NCBI GenBank assembly: GCA_002774365.1
Contig: PEYM01000128.1
Location: 1-44,538 of the forward strand
Reading direction: 5' to 3'
Source: Candidatus Saganbacteria bacterium CG08_land_8_20_14_0_20_45_16
GTDB lineage: Bacteria; Margulisbacteria; WOR-1; O2-12-FULL-45-9
Length of the DNA: 44,538 bases
Shown here: positions 1-7,110 of the stretch, one piece after another
Numbering within the stretch: position 1 is the stretch's first letter
Layout: each line of letters starts with the position of its first letter
Made by a program: the position numbers and the translations under genes
The notes under the pieces: generated by a model
What the model saw: only the letters and a program-made list of their open reading frames with translations
What the model was told of the DNA's origin: nothing
Databases searched by the model: none

Positions 1-94
1 CGACACTCGCGGTTGCGTCCAGGTTGAAAACAGGGTCATCAAATACCTCTACGCCCAGGTAGACGTTGATACGCCAGTTATAATAATGCCGTAG
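1..94 (+). CDS. L,D-transpeptidase (YkuD domain), C-terminal end only
   Basis: The gene enters from the left edge; reading frame starts at base 2 and stops with TAG at 92-94. The translated tail begins DTRGCVQVENRVIKYLY and ends DTPVIIMP. This matches the end of the YkuD L,D-transpeptidase domain, whose active-site motif is S/T-x-GC-(I/V)-R-(M/L)-x-N, followed by a 'LY..V..GTPV.I' strand. The Cys at bases 14-16 would be the catalytic nucleophile. The family forms or edits 3-3 peptidoglycan cross-links or anchors proteins to the cell wall in the periplasm. About 30 residues are visible, so substrate and full architecture cannot be judged. Confidence 0.75.
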   Translation, partial: DTRGCVQVENRVIKYLYAQVDVDTPVIIMP

Positions 95-143
95 AGGCTG
101 AAAGCCCCTAATCATTCGAGGCAACCCCATAAGCAGCAGCAAA

Positions 144-172
144 TTTACTTACTAACTTATTTTTGTTATAAT
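144..172 (+). promoter_or_regulatory. Promoter of mdh (extended -10, leaderless)
   Basis: TTTACT at 144-149, a 17-base spacer, and TATAAT at 167-172 preceded by TGT (extended -10). The ATG begins at 179, seven bases past the -10, so transcription should start at or next to the start codon. There is no Shine-Dalgarno sequence. Confidence 0.7.
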
Positions 173-178
173 GATTTT

Positions 179-1102
179 ATGACCTCAAAAATTTCTGTAA
201 TCGGCGCAGGCAATGTTGGCGCAGAAGCAGCCAGAATGGTCCTGCAAAAAGGCTTGGCTGATGTTGCCTTAGTTGACGTTGTCAAGGGTCTCCCACAAGG
301 TAAAGCCTTGGATTTAATGCAGGCAGGGCCGATAGTTGGCTATAACACTAAAATTGTCGGCTCCAATGACTTCTCGGCAGTCAAAGATTCACAAATTATA
401 ATAGTAACCGCTGGCCTCGCTCGCAACCCCGGGATGAGCCGCGATGATCTTTTGCAAAAGAACGCCAGCATCACGAAATCAGTTTGTGACAATATTAAAA
501 AATACGCACCAGACTCAATTGTCATTACAGTAACAAACCCACTCGACACAATGGCCTATCTAACTTATAAAACCTTAGGCTTCCCTGCCAATCGAGTCCT
601 AGGCATGGCGCCGCTCCTTGATTTAGCCAGGATGGCCGCCTTTATTACCATGGAACTTAACTGTCCGGTAACTGAAGTCAAAGCCATGGTCCTTGGAACT
701 CACGGCGACCTAATGGTCCCTGTTCCTTCGCAAACAACAGTTTCCAATAAACTGATATCTCAACTTTTACCAAAAGAAAAAATTGACGCCATTGTTGAAA
801 GGACCAGAACAGGCGGCGCAGAAATTGTCGCCCTGCTCAAAACCGGTTCTGCTTATTACGCCCCGGCTGCCTCTGCCGCTTATATGGCTGAAGCCATCTT
901 AAAAGATACAAAAGAGGTCATCCCCTCTTCTGTTTTAGCTGAAGGACAATATGGATTATCTGACCTTTACGTTGGACTACCTGCAAAATTGGGGAAAAAT
1001 GGCGTTGAGGAGATTGTGGAGATCAATTTAACTGCCGAGGAAAAAGCTGCGCTGGCCAAGTCGGCTGAAGCGATAAAGGCTAGCAACAGCAAGCTTCGCT
1101 AG
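179..1102 (+). CDS. mdh: Malate dehydrogenase (LDH/MDH superfamily)
   Basis: A 307-residue cytosolic NAD(P)-dependent dehydrogenase that interconverts malate and oxaloacetate. The N-terminal Rossmann motif is VIGAGNVGAEAA (residues 7-18), followed by an acidic residue ending the second strand (DVV, near residue 33). The catalytic loop and active site are visible as ARNPGMSRDDLL, TVTNPLD and the LGTHGDLMVP segment with the catalytic His. Arg in the RNPGMSR loop, instead of the Gln typical of lactate dehydrogenase, favours malate. Length is normal for the short LDH-like MDH type. The start at 179 is set by the adjacent -10 box, which leaves no room for an untranslated leader. Its 3' end overlaps the convergent NagB-like gene by 23 bases. 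It forms a metabolic neighbourhood with the fumarase and PEP carboxykinase genes downstream. Confidence 0.93.
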   Translation: MTSKISVIGAGNVGAEAARMVLQKGLADVALVDVVKGLPQGKALDLMQAGPIVGYNTKIVGSNDFSAVKDSQIIIVTAGLARNPGMSRDDLLQKNASITKSVCDNIKKYAPDSIVITVTNPLDTMAYLTYKTLGFPANRVLGMAPLLDLARMAAFITMELNCPVTEVKAMVLGTHGDLMVPVPSQTTVSNKLISQLLPKEKIDAIVERTRTGGAEIVALLKTGSAYYAPAASAAYMAEAILKDTKEVIPSSVLAEGQYGLSDLYVGLPAKLGKNGVEEIVEINLTAEEKAALAKSAEAIKASNSKLR

Positions 1103-2031
1103 TCCTTGATAATTGCGCTGCTGCAGGCTCATCCAAAACAATTGTGACTCGCCCTTCTGCTGCCCACAGATATTGCGCGATAAACCGCTGCGGGCCATCC
1201 TCTCCCTCAAGCAATTGATAAACCGGCAGAGCCTTGCCAGGGCCAAAAGCCATTAAAATGATTTCTTTAGCTGTCAGGATCGTTGGGAGTGTAATAGTCA
1301 AGGCGTGTGACGGCGGCCGAAGCAAATCACAGGTTTGCGCACTTGCCACTCTAGTACAAATACAAGCCTCGCTAGATAGCCCCCACTTCCAATCTATAAG
1401 TCCTGGCCAAAGCCTAACTCGGCTAGCCAGCTGTCCTGTCTTGGGGTCAGAGCCTTGAGGCAAAAAAGCCAGGTGACCATCTGGACCAAGCCCGAGAATT
1501 ATCATGTCAATGGGACTTCGTAATCTTAACCAATTATCAAAAGCCTCAACATACTTCATTTTTCTGGCCAAAGAAACTTGCCTTGGCAGCCAAGGAATAT
1601 ACGTGTCTAAGATCAGCAAGTATCCTCTTAATAACCTGGGCCTCTCTGCCTAAGGACAATTCAAGTTGTTCCTCAAAAGTTTGCTCAAGCAAAAAGGTCA
1701 GAAAAAATTGACAGAAATAATAGGGAAAGCTTAACGGGTTTGCTAATTCTGTTTCTGTTCCATCAATCATCCCCCAATGAAAGTCGCCCAGCTCACCGCC
1801 AAGTAAATCCAGCAAATTAAAATCCTGGGCAGCTGCTTCTTTGGCCAAAAGTTGGTACAACATTATCGGAGTATTACAACCCTGGGTAAGCAGCGTACCT
1901 GTTTGCTTTTTAACCAAAGGGATAATCCGCGCCAAAACAGCTTGACTGGCCATTTTTTGGCTCGGGTACACCTCCACCTTAAGAGTGTGAGCTTGTCCTA
2001 AATAATTGTATGTCCCAATTGGTAGTGGCAT
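1080..2031 (-). pseudogene. NagB/6-phosphogluconolactonase-like gene, frameshifted
   Basis: Two minus-strand reading frames together make one sugar-phosphate isomerase/lactonase-type protein. The upstream part (2031 to 1546) carries the family's GCNTPIMLYQLLA motif (cf. GGxTP) and a HWGMIDGTE segment in the position of the usual 'DE' strand. The downstream part (1619 to 1080) carries MIILGLGPDGHLAFLPQGS, the signature of glucosamine-6-phosphate deaminase and 6-phosphogluconolactonase. They overlap in different frames between 1546 and 1619, so a one-base insertion or deletion lies there. The combined length (about 290 residues) is slightly above the family norm. Either the gene is recently broken or the assembly has an indel; both halves are otherwise clean, which favours recency or error. 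Which of the two enzymes it was cannot be decided. Confidence 0.75.
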
Positions 2032-2086
2032 TGTAATTTAAATCTTTAAAAAGAGCTTTCTCCTTTGTTTAGCCAATCATTCTAGC

Positions 2087-2168
2087 GAGAGCTCCAAAAA
2101 ATTGGCTCCTTATCCGCGTAGCCGAGCCTCTTAGGCTCGGGGGTACCTACGCAAGCAAAGCGAGTTTT
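2087..2168. repeat. Structured intergenic repeat, copy 1
   Basis: Shares ordered blocks with the stretch at 6850-6963: GAGAGCTCC, AATTGGCTCCTT, TCCGCGTAGCC, AGGCTCGG, CTACGC and AGCAAAGCGAG. The centre can fold as an inner hairpin (CCGAGCC / GGCTCGG) inside an outer CGCGTAG / CTACGC pairing. Both copies lie between divergent genes. No coding potential was seen. Confidence 0.75.
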
Positions 2169-2243
2169 CCCAAGCTCCCCACAACTCTATCGATAATCAT
2201 ATTAATAAATTTCATATATTAATTTTACATAAATTTTAGCATA

Positions 2244-2272
2244 TTGACTTTTTCTGTTAAAATTGGTAAAAT
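2244..2272 (+). promoter_or_regulatory. Promoter of the LacI-type regulator gene
   Basis: TTGACT at 2244-2249, 17-base spacer, TAAAAT at 2267-2272 with a preceding TGG (extended -10). Transcription would start near 2279, leaving a leader of about 38 bases before the ATG at 2317. This excludes the in-frame TTG at 2263, which lies inside the promoter. Confidence 0.65.
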
Positions 2273-2316
2273 ATAACAGTAAGGGTGGCAAAGATTGTAT
2301 AAGTTTAATTAAACAT

Positions 2317-3321
2317 ATGCCTAAAAAAATAAAAATAAAAGATATTGCCAAAAAGGTTGGTTGCTCTCAAGCCACAGTTTCCCAAGCTTTTAACAACCCA
2401 AAACTCATTAATCGTCAAACCAGGGCCAAGATTTTGGCAGTCAGCGCAGAGCTTGGATATGTACGCCAAAGATTTAACAAAAAGAGAGAAAAAATTATTG
2501 GCATTACTGGCCTTAGCCAAGAGCTAATATTAGGCGAATACTATAATAAAATCACAGCCGCTATTATTTCAGCAGCCAAGGTCCTGGGAGTTAACGTAAT
2601 TATTGAAAGCTTTAGCGACAAAGAAATTGAGCTTCCTTCCATGTTTTCCAAAAAGGTTCTGGACGGGGTTATTATCTTGGGAAAAATTTCGCAAGAACAT
2701 ATCTTAATGATCAAACAAAATAATTTCCCCTTGGTTTTATGCGGCCATCCTGTCCCAGGGCTTGAGCTCCACACAGTCTTAAGTGATGGCAGATCAGGCA
2801 TTTTTGAGGCCACAAAACATTTAATTCAACTAGGCCACCAAAAAATTGCTTACATCGCTGGCGGCCCGCTCTTTGACCCAGTTACATCAGATCGGTTAGA
2901 CGGCTTTAGGTACGCCTTGAACGAAAAAAACATTCCCATCCCTGAAGATTATATTCAAATAAGTGATTTTTGTGCTCTAGCAAAAACCCAACAGGCCATT
3001 GAAAACCTTATAAAAATCAAACCAACTGCCATAGTTTGCGAAAACGACAGCTTGGCCTACACCACCTACCACTTACTAAGCCAAGCTGGCCTAAATATTC
3101 CCTTGGATATTTCTCTTAGCGGCTTTGATGACCTGCCTTTTCCTGAATATCTTCAGCCAATTAAACCAAACTTAACGACTGTTCACGTGGACCTTGAAGA
3201 ATTAGGTAAAATTACTCTTAATGTCCTCCTGGAAATAATTGAAAATCCCACTGACATTGCCCATCGCCATACTATTCCAGTAAAATTAAAAATTGGCGGG
3301 ACAACCTTACCCCCTCGATAA
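2317..3321 (+). CDS. LacI/GalR-family transcriptional regulator
   Basis: A DNA-binding repressor of about 334 residues. The N-terminal helix-turn-helix reads IKDIAKKVGCSQATVSQAFN and is followed by the hinge-type segment RQTRAKILAVSAELGYV. The rest is a periplasmic-binding-protein-like effector domain beginning IIGITGLSQEL, with LDGVIILG and the late GFDDLPFPEYLQPIKPNLTT-type segment typical of the family. The ATG at 2317 fits the family's N-terminus (MPKKIKIKDIA). Codons upstream fall in the promoter. The gene lies 23 bases upstream of the fumarase alpha start, and the fumarase -10 sits just after its stop codon. It may therefore control that operon or itself, but no operator could be identified and its ligand is unknown. 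Confidence 0.92.
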   Translation: MPKKIKIKDIAKKVGCSQATVSQAFNNPKLINRQTRAKILAVSAELGYVRQRFNKKREKIIGITGLSQELILGEYYNKITAAIISAAKVLGVNVIIESFSDKEIELPSMFSKKVLDGVIILGKISQEHILMIKQNNFPLVLCGHPVPGLELHTVLSDGRSGIFEATKHLIQLGHQKIAYIAGGPLFDPVTSDRLDGFRYALNEKNIPIPEDYIQISDFCALAKTQQAIENLIKIKPTAIVCENDSLAYTTYHLLSQAGLNIPLDISLSGFDDLPFPEYLQPIKPNLTTVHVDLEELGKITLNVLLEIIENPTDIAHRHTIPVKLKIGGTTLPPR

Positions 3322-3327
3322 ATTTGG

Positions 3328-3336
3328 TGCTATACT
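3328..3336 (+). promoter_or_regulatory. Extended -10 promoter of the fumarase operon
   Basis: TGC followed by TATACT at 3331-3336; the -35 region is weak. The first ATG of the fumarase alpha gene is at 3345, nine bases past the -10. A transcript starting here would have essentially no leader, and no Shine-Dalgarno is present. Confidence 0.6.
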
Positions 3337-3344
3337 GTATATAA

Positions 3345-4169
3345 ATGCGCCAAATCCCAACGAAAAAGATCGCCGACACCGTCAACGCTCTCTGCCTCCA
3401 AGCTAATACAGAGCTGACCAGCGACGTGGAAAAAGCCTTAAAACAAGCCCTAAAACAAGAAACCTCAAAAACCGGCCGAGAAATATTGCAACAAATTCTT
3501 GAAAACGCCAAAATTGCCAGGAAAGAAAAACTACCAATCTGCCAAGACTGCGGACTAGCTTTTATTTTTATCGAGATCGGACAGGAAGTGAAGGTCACCG
3601 ACGGCTCACTAACAAAAGCTATTAATGACGGAGTAAAACAAGGTTACAAACAAGGCTATCTTAGAAAATCAACAACTAGCGACCCATTAACCCGAGAAAA
3701 TCCAGGGACCAACCTGCCAGCCATGGTCCACACAGAAATCGTCCCTGGCAACAAATTAAAAATCACCGTCATGACCAAAGGTGGCGGGGCAGAAAACTGC
3801 AGTGCGATTAAAATGTTTAAACCAACTTCAAGCAAAAATGAAATTGACGACTTTATCGTCGCAACAGTTAAAAATAATGGGGCTAACGCCTGCCCGCCGC
3901 TAATTATCGGCGTGGGAATCGGGGGATCATTTGATCAAGCACCACTGCTGGCCAAAAAATCCCTGCTGCGAAAAGTTGGCAGCAGCTCAAAATGGGAAAA
4001 AGAGCTCTTAAATAAAATCAACAGGCTAGGAATTGGGCCAATGGGCCTAGGAGGAAAGGCAACTGCGCTGACTCTGCATCTTAAAAAAGGCCCATGTCAT
4101 ATCTCTAGTCTGCCGGTCGCGGTAAATATTGAATGTCATGCACATAGAGTTAAAAGCACCATTATCTGA
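3345..4169 (+). CDS. Class I fumarase / tartrate dehydratase-type hydro-lyase, alpha subunit
   Basis: A 274-residue subunit of the oxygen-sensitive [4Fe-4S] hydro-lyases that reversibly hydrate fumarate to malate. Family motifs are LPICQDCGLAFIFIEIG, KGGGAENCSAIKMF and ACPPLIIGVGIGGSFDQAP; the cysteines in these segments are the expected cluster ligands. The C-terminus holds GLGGKATALTLHLKKGPCHI. The chain stops where the beta subunit starts, the two-gene arrangement common in archaea and anaerobes, as opposed to the fused E. coli enzyme. Tartrate dehydratase shares this fold, but with mdh and pckG nearby fumarase is the better reading. It overlaps the beta gene by 32 bases. Confidence 0.9.
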   Translation: MRQIPTKKIADTVNALCLQANTELTSDVEKALKQALKQETSKTGREILQQILENAKIARKEKLPICQDCGLAFIFIEIGQEVKVTDGSLTKAINDGVKQGYKQGYLRKSTTSDPLTRENPGTNLPAMVHTEIVPGNKLKITVMTKGGGAENCSAIKMFKPTSSKNEIDDFIVATVKNNGANACPPLIIGVGIGGSFDQAPLLAKKSLLRKVGSSSKWEKELLNKINRLGIGPMGLGGKATALTLHLKKGPCHISSLPVAVNIECHAHRVKSTII

Positions 4170-4629
4170 TAACGATATCAAAAAACTAAAAGTTGGGGAT
4201 AAAGTCCTTATCGCTGGCAAAATTTTAGTGGCCAGGGATTTAGCCCACCAAAAAATGGTCAAAAAATCACCACTAGACCTTAATGGAAGCATAATTTATT
4301 ATGCCTCTCCAACCCCTACTCCGCCCCACTACACCATCGGCTCGATTGGGCCAACTACCGCTACTAGAATGGATGCTTTTACCCCTGCCCTGATTAGAAA
4401 AGGGATAAAAATAACCATTGGCAAAGGTAAGCGTGATCCCAAAGTCATGGCTGGCTCTGTTTACCTGGTTGTGCCTGGCGGAGCTGCCGCCCTGCTTTCT
4501 AAAAGTGTTGTTAATTCCAAAGTTTTGGCGTATGCTGAACTTGGTTCAGAAGCTTTGCGAGAGATTGAAGTTGTTGGTTTTCCCGCGATTGTAGCGATTG
4601 ATCTCAAAGGAAGGAGCATTTTTAAATGA
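4138..4629 (+). CDS. Class I fumarase / tartrate dehydratase-type hydro-lyase, beta subunit
   Basis: The small subunit of the same [4Fe-4S] hydro-lyase, about 163 residues from the ATG at 4138. Recognisable segments are LKVGDKVLIAGKILVARDLAH near the N-terminus, PTPTPPHYTIGSIGPTTATRMD (substrate-binding swivelling domain) and VPGGAAALLSKSV. An upstream in-frame TTG at 4129 is possible but adds only three residues. The gene starts inside the end of the alpha gene, which implies translational coupling. Its last bases carry AAGGAG, the ribosome binding site of the next gene. Confidence 0.9.
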   Translation: MHIELKAPLSDNDIKKLKVGDKVLIAGKILVARDLAHQKMVKKSPLDLNGSIIYYASPTPTPPHYTIGSIGPTTATRMDAFTPALIRKGIKITIGKGKRDPKVMAGSVYLVVPGGAAALLSKSVVNSKVLAYAELGSEALREIEVVGFPAIVAIDLKGRSIFK

Positions 4630-5510
4630 TAAATTTTAAATTTTCCCGTCTGACAGGATCCCGCAACAACAATTCTCACAATGTAGAAGCGCGACAAATG
4701 TCTAGTTATGGCCTCTCTTTAGTAAAGAACAAAATCATAAAAATCATTTTCTCATCATTGCTAGTTTTTAATTTAACCTTGCTCTTGTGTTTATCAGTAA
4801 GCGCTAAAAAGTACGACGGCATCTGGTTCCTTGGCTATAATTTAAAGAGCGAGCTCTTGGCTAACTCCCAAGTCAGGCAAGCTATCAGCAAGACCATTGA
4901 TAAGAATTATATTGTTAAAAGCATTGTGAGTGAAGAAGTGGTCCCTGCTAGCATTATTCCGCCAGGCATGATCGGTTATGATGCGGACTTATCCTCGGCT
5001 GAGGTTGATATCAGCGAAGCCAAAGAGCTCATGCGGCAAGCAGGATATCCCATCAATGACCCAAGGCTCAAAACCCTCTCCCTCCTGCACACCGATGGGC
5101 TCAAAACCAAAGCGATTGCCCAAAAGCTACAAGCTGACCTTAGCCAGATCGGCCTTAAGCTCAACCTAGTTGAGATCAGTTACATGGGACAAAACAACTG
5201 GGTCAAAGAGCTAACCTCAGGCCAACACGCTTTTTTCTTAATGGGTTACAAAGCCGGGATTGAAACGCTCTTCTCCACCCAGGAAGCCATAGACGGCGAC
5301 AGTTACAGCTTAATTGAACCGCTTTTTCAAACTCACGGTGAGGCTAATTTTACCGGTTATAGCAACGCCGAGGTTGACAAGCTGCTCGACCAGTTAACTG
5401 GCATTAACCTAGCCTTAAAAAGTGAGCGTCACCTAAAGCTTAAGCAGATCAATCAACTCTTGGTCAAAGCTTCACCAATCGAAGTCCTTTTTTATATTGA
5501 AAAGCTTTAA
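4626..5510 (+). CDS. Extracytoplasmic solute-binding protein, family 5, shortened
   Basis: A 294-residue exported protein resembling the C-terminal half of SBP_bac_5 (DppA/OppA-type) proteins. Family-like segments are SQVRQAISKTIDKNYIVKSI, PASIIPPGMIGYDADLS and EAKELMRQAGYP, plus KAIAQKLQADLSQIGLKLNL. A hydrophobic segment near residues 38-60 ending LCLSVSA is a likely signal peptide with an unusually long basic N-region. Full-length family members have about 500 residues, so most of the first lobe is missing. AAGGAG at 4611-4616, nine bases before the ATG at 4626, supports this start; an internal ATG at 4698 would give a more ordinary signal peptide. Start and stop codons overlap those of the neighbours. 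No permease genes are nearby, so it may have a role other than peptide uptake. Confidence 0.75.
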   Translation: MINFKFSRLTGSRNNNSHNVEARQMSSYGLSLVKNKIIKIIFSSLLVFNLTLLLCLSVSAKKYDGIWFLGYNLKSELLANSQVRQAISKTIDKNYIVKSIVSEEVVPASIIPPGMIGYDADLSSAEVDISEAKELMRQAGYPINDPRLKTLSLLHTDGLKTKAIAQKLQADLSQIGLKLNLVEISYMGQNNWVKELTSGQHAFFLMGYKAGIETLFSTQEAIDGDSYSLIEPLFQTHGEANFTGYSNAEVDKLLDQLTGINLALKSERHLKLKQINQLLVKASPIEVLFYIEKL

Positions 5511-5743
5511 TGGACTCTTTTGAGGTTTTTCTAAGAGTTAGAAAAGAGGACATTGTTTTTATCTGCCCTTATTTTGAGGCCTTTGCCGGCCTAGTCGCCA
5601 TTAGGACCCCAAAACCAGAAGCCGGCGATTTTGCCACGATCAAGCTCATGATCTCCCCTGATTTTAAAGAAGACTTTAACCAGCTTCTTGCCAGTTTAAA
5701 AAGGAAATTGAATTTTGAAATTACCGAGCCTCCTCAAGCCTAA
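5510..5743 (+). CDS. Small DUF4911-like protein
   Basis: A 77-residue soluble protein with no signal peptide or membrane segment. The pattern of a short strand, a FEAFAGLVAIRTP segment, a LMISPDF turn and a C-terminal helix (EDFNQLLASLKRKL) resembles the DUF4911 family, whose function is unknown. The ATG overlaps the stop of the preceding gene by one base (TAATG) and the gene overlaps the next by 29 bases. It is part of the fumarase operon by position. The family assignment is from memory of its pattern. Confidence 0.6.
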   Translation: MDSFEVFLRVRKEDIVFICPYFEAFAGLVAIRTPKPEAGDFATIKLMISPDFKEDFNQLLASLKRKLNFEITEPPQA

Positions 5744-6212
5744 ACAAAAAGCAAAGGATATTTACAGTATCAATTTTGACGAGCTGAAAAAGCTGGGGAT
5801 CACCAATCTCATCCTTGATGTTGATGAGACCCTCTTGCCAAGGCGCTCCCTTGATATCTCACCAAAATTATTTGAATGGGTGGCAACCAGAAAAGAAGAA
5901 GGGTTTAAGCTCTGCCTCACCTCAAACAGCCGTCAACCAATTAGGGTTCAGTACATTGGCAAAACCCTAACGCTCCCCTACATTTTTTTTGGCCTAAAGC
6001 CCCTCCCCTTTGCCTTTTGGCAGGCAATGAAGATATTAGAAAGTCAGCCAGCAAACACGGCCATGATCGGGGACCAGCTTTTTATGGATATTTTAGGGGC
6101 TAATTTTTTGGGAATATATTCTATCTTTACTAAGCTGATAACGCCGGAAACCTTTCTCCCCCGCCAGTGGATGAGGCAAGTAGAAGATTGGCTCTTAGGA
6201 CGTTTGCAATAA
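5715..6212 (+). CDS. yqeG: YqeG-family HAD phosphatase (subfamily IIIA)
   Basis: A 165-residue cytosolic HAD-superfamily phosphatase. Motif I is ILDVDETLLPR (nucleophile Asp and acid/base Asp), motif II is LCLTSNSR, the Lys-bearing stretch is FGLKPLPFAF, and motif III is AMIGDQLFMDILGA. The length is that of the YqeG family. Related proteins act on phosphatidylglycerol phosphate or other phosphate esters; the substrate here is not evident. The start is TTG at 5715, preceded by AAAAAGGAAA about eight bases upstream and overlapping the previous gene. It is the last gene of the fumarase run and overlaps the opposing gene by 18 bases. Confidence 0.85.
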   Translation: MKLPSLLKPKQKAKDIYSINFDELKKLGITNLILDVDETLLPRRSLDISPKLFEWVATRKEEGFKLCLTSNSRQPIRVQYIGKTLTLPYIFFGLKPLPFAFWQAMKILESQPANTAMIGDQLFMDILGANFLGIYSIFTKLITPETFLPRQWMRQVEDWLLGRLQ

Positions 6213-6836
6213 ACAAACCAAACGATTGGCTGCTTGCTGATAGGCGATTATTTCACCTTGATCAGCTAGTCCTTTTAGCAAAACTTTTAAATAGACATCA
6301 AAAGATACTGAAGAAAAATTCGCCAAAGAATAAACAGTCTTAAGCTCATTGCACCCAGGACTAATCGGCTCCTTACTTTTTATAAGGGCCTTAGCCATTT
6401 TTAAATATTGTTTTTCAGGATCGCTCATGGTCGCCCCTGTGTTGATCAGCGCCACTGCAACAACCAAGGTCTTTTGTCGATCATCTAATTTCACTGCCAG
6501 CTTATCCCAAAAATGAGTAAAATAAGCAATTAGTTCAGTAGGCAATGCGGACAAAATAGTCTGGGTCTGGAGATCTTCTTCTTGCGTCGCCAATAGGCAA
6601 TGTCCCCTAAGACTCAAGGAAAAAAACGGAGCTAGTAATAATTCTTTTGGGGGTTGCCCTAAAACCAAGGCCCTGGTTACTCTCTCAGAAAGAAAACAGC
6701 TGGCTTGATGACTACCAACCATTATTGCCCATGGCTTAGGAAGTACCGCTACCCTCCTCAAATAACCATGCCGATCTTCTATATCAAATAAAATTCTACA
6801 AGATAATTGGTATTTCAGAACACTTAACAAAAACAC
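6195..6836 (-). CDS. Hypothetical protein, unrecognised
   Basis: About 213 residues, mostly helical in appearance, without a signal peptide or clear membrane span. I do not recognise a family. The N-terminal part has a strand-rich feel (YQLSCRILFDIEDRHGYLRRV) and the remainder is rich in Leu and Ala. AGGAGG at 6845-6840 is three bases before the GTG at 6836 and nine before the in-frame TTG at 6830, so the true start may be the TTG. Its 3' end overlaps the end of yqeG by 18 bases in a convergent arrangement. It stands alone on this strand. The strong ribosome binding site and long open frame support a real gene. Confidence 0.7.
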   Translation of the reverse strand: MFLLSVLKYQLSCRILFDIEDRHGYLRRVAVLPKPWAIMVGSHQASCFLSERVTRALVLGQPPKELLLAPFFSLSLRGHCLLATQEEDLQTQTILSALPTELIAYFTHFWDKLAVKLDDRQKTLVVAVALINTGATMSDPEKQYLKMAKALIKSKEPISPGCNELKTVYSLANFSSVSFDVYLKVLLKGLADQGEIIAYQQAANRLVCLLQTS

Positions 6837-6849
6837 CCCCTCCTATAGT

Positions 6850-6963
6850 GAGAGCTCCGAATAATTGGCTCCTTGTCCGCGTAGCCAAGCCTCAAAGGCT
6901 CGGCGTCTCGACGACAAGCAGCACCCCTAAGAGGGGTGCCTACGCGAGCAAAGCGAGCTTTTC
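6850..6963. repeat. Structured intergenic repeat, copy 2
   Basis: Longer copy of the element at 2087-2168. Conserved outer blocks flank a larger middle that adds a second hairpin (GCACCCC / GGGGTGC). The outer CGCGTAG / CTACGCG pairing is retained. It lies between the unrecognised minus-strand gene and pckG, and its left end nearly touches that gene's ribosome binding site. Confidence 0.75.
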
Positions 6964-7004
6964 AAAACTTTTTTTATATCTTATCGTTAACCTGAAAGCT
7001 AAAT

Positions 7005-7033
7005 TTCACTTTCTACCCTGTGTTTGCTATAAT
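7005..7033 (+). promoter_or_regulatory. Promoter of pckG
   Basis: TTCACT at 7005-7010, 17-base spacer, TATAAT at 7028-7033 preceded by TGC (extended -10). The leader is about 70 bases and ends in a strong GGGAGG before the ATG at 7111, unlike the leaderless genes nearby. Confidence 0.65.
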
Positions 7034-7110
7034 ATTAATAAGCTTGAGGCTGAACATCAAGGTCTCCTGGGTGTTGAGTCACAGGTTTATTATTAACGGG
7101 AGGAAAAGCA

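Noticed and set aside
1-130. Minus-strand frame at the left edge starting at 130
   Set aside because: The opposite frame ends in an unmistakable L,D-transpeptidase tail (TRGCVQVEN ... DTPVIIMP), so the minus frame is a shadow.
2263-2316. Extended N-terminus of the LacI-type regulator from TTG 2263
   Set aside because: The stretch lies in the promoter, and the family N-terminus begins at ATG 2317.
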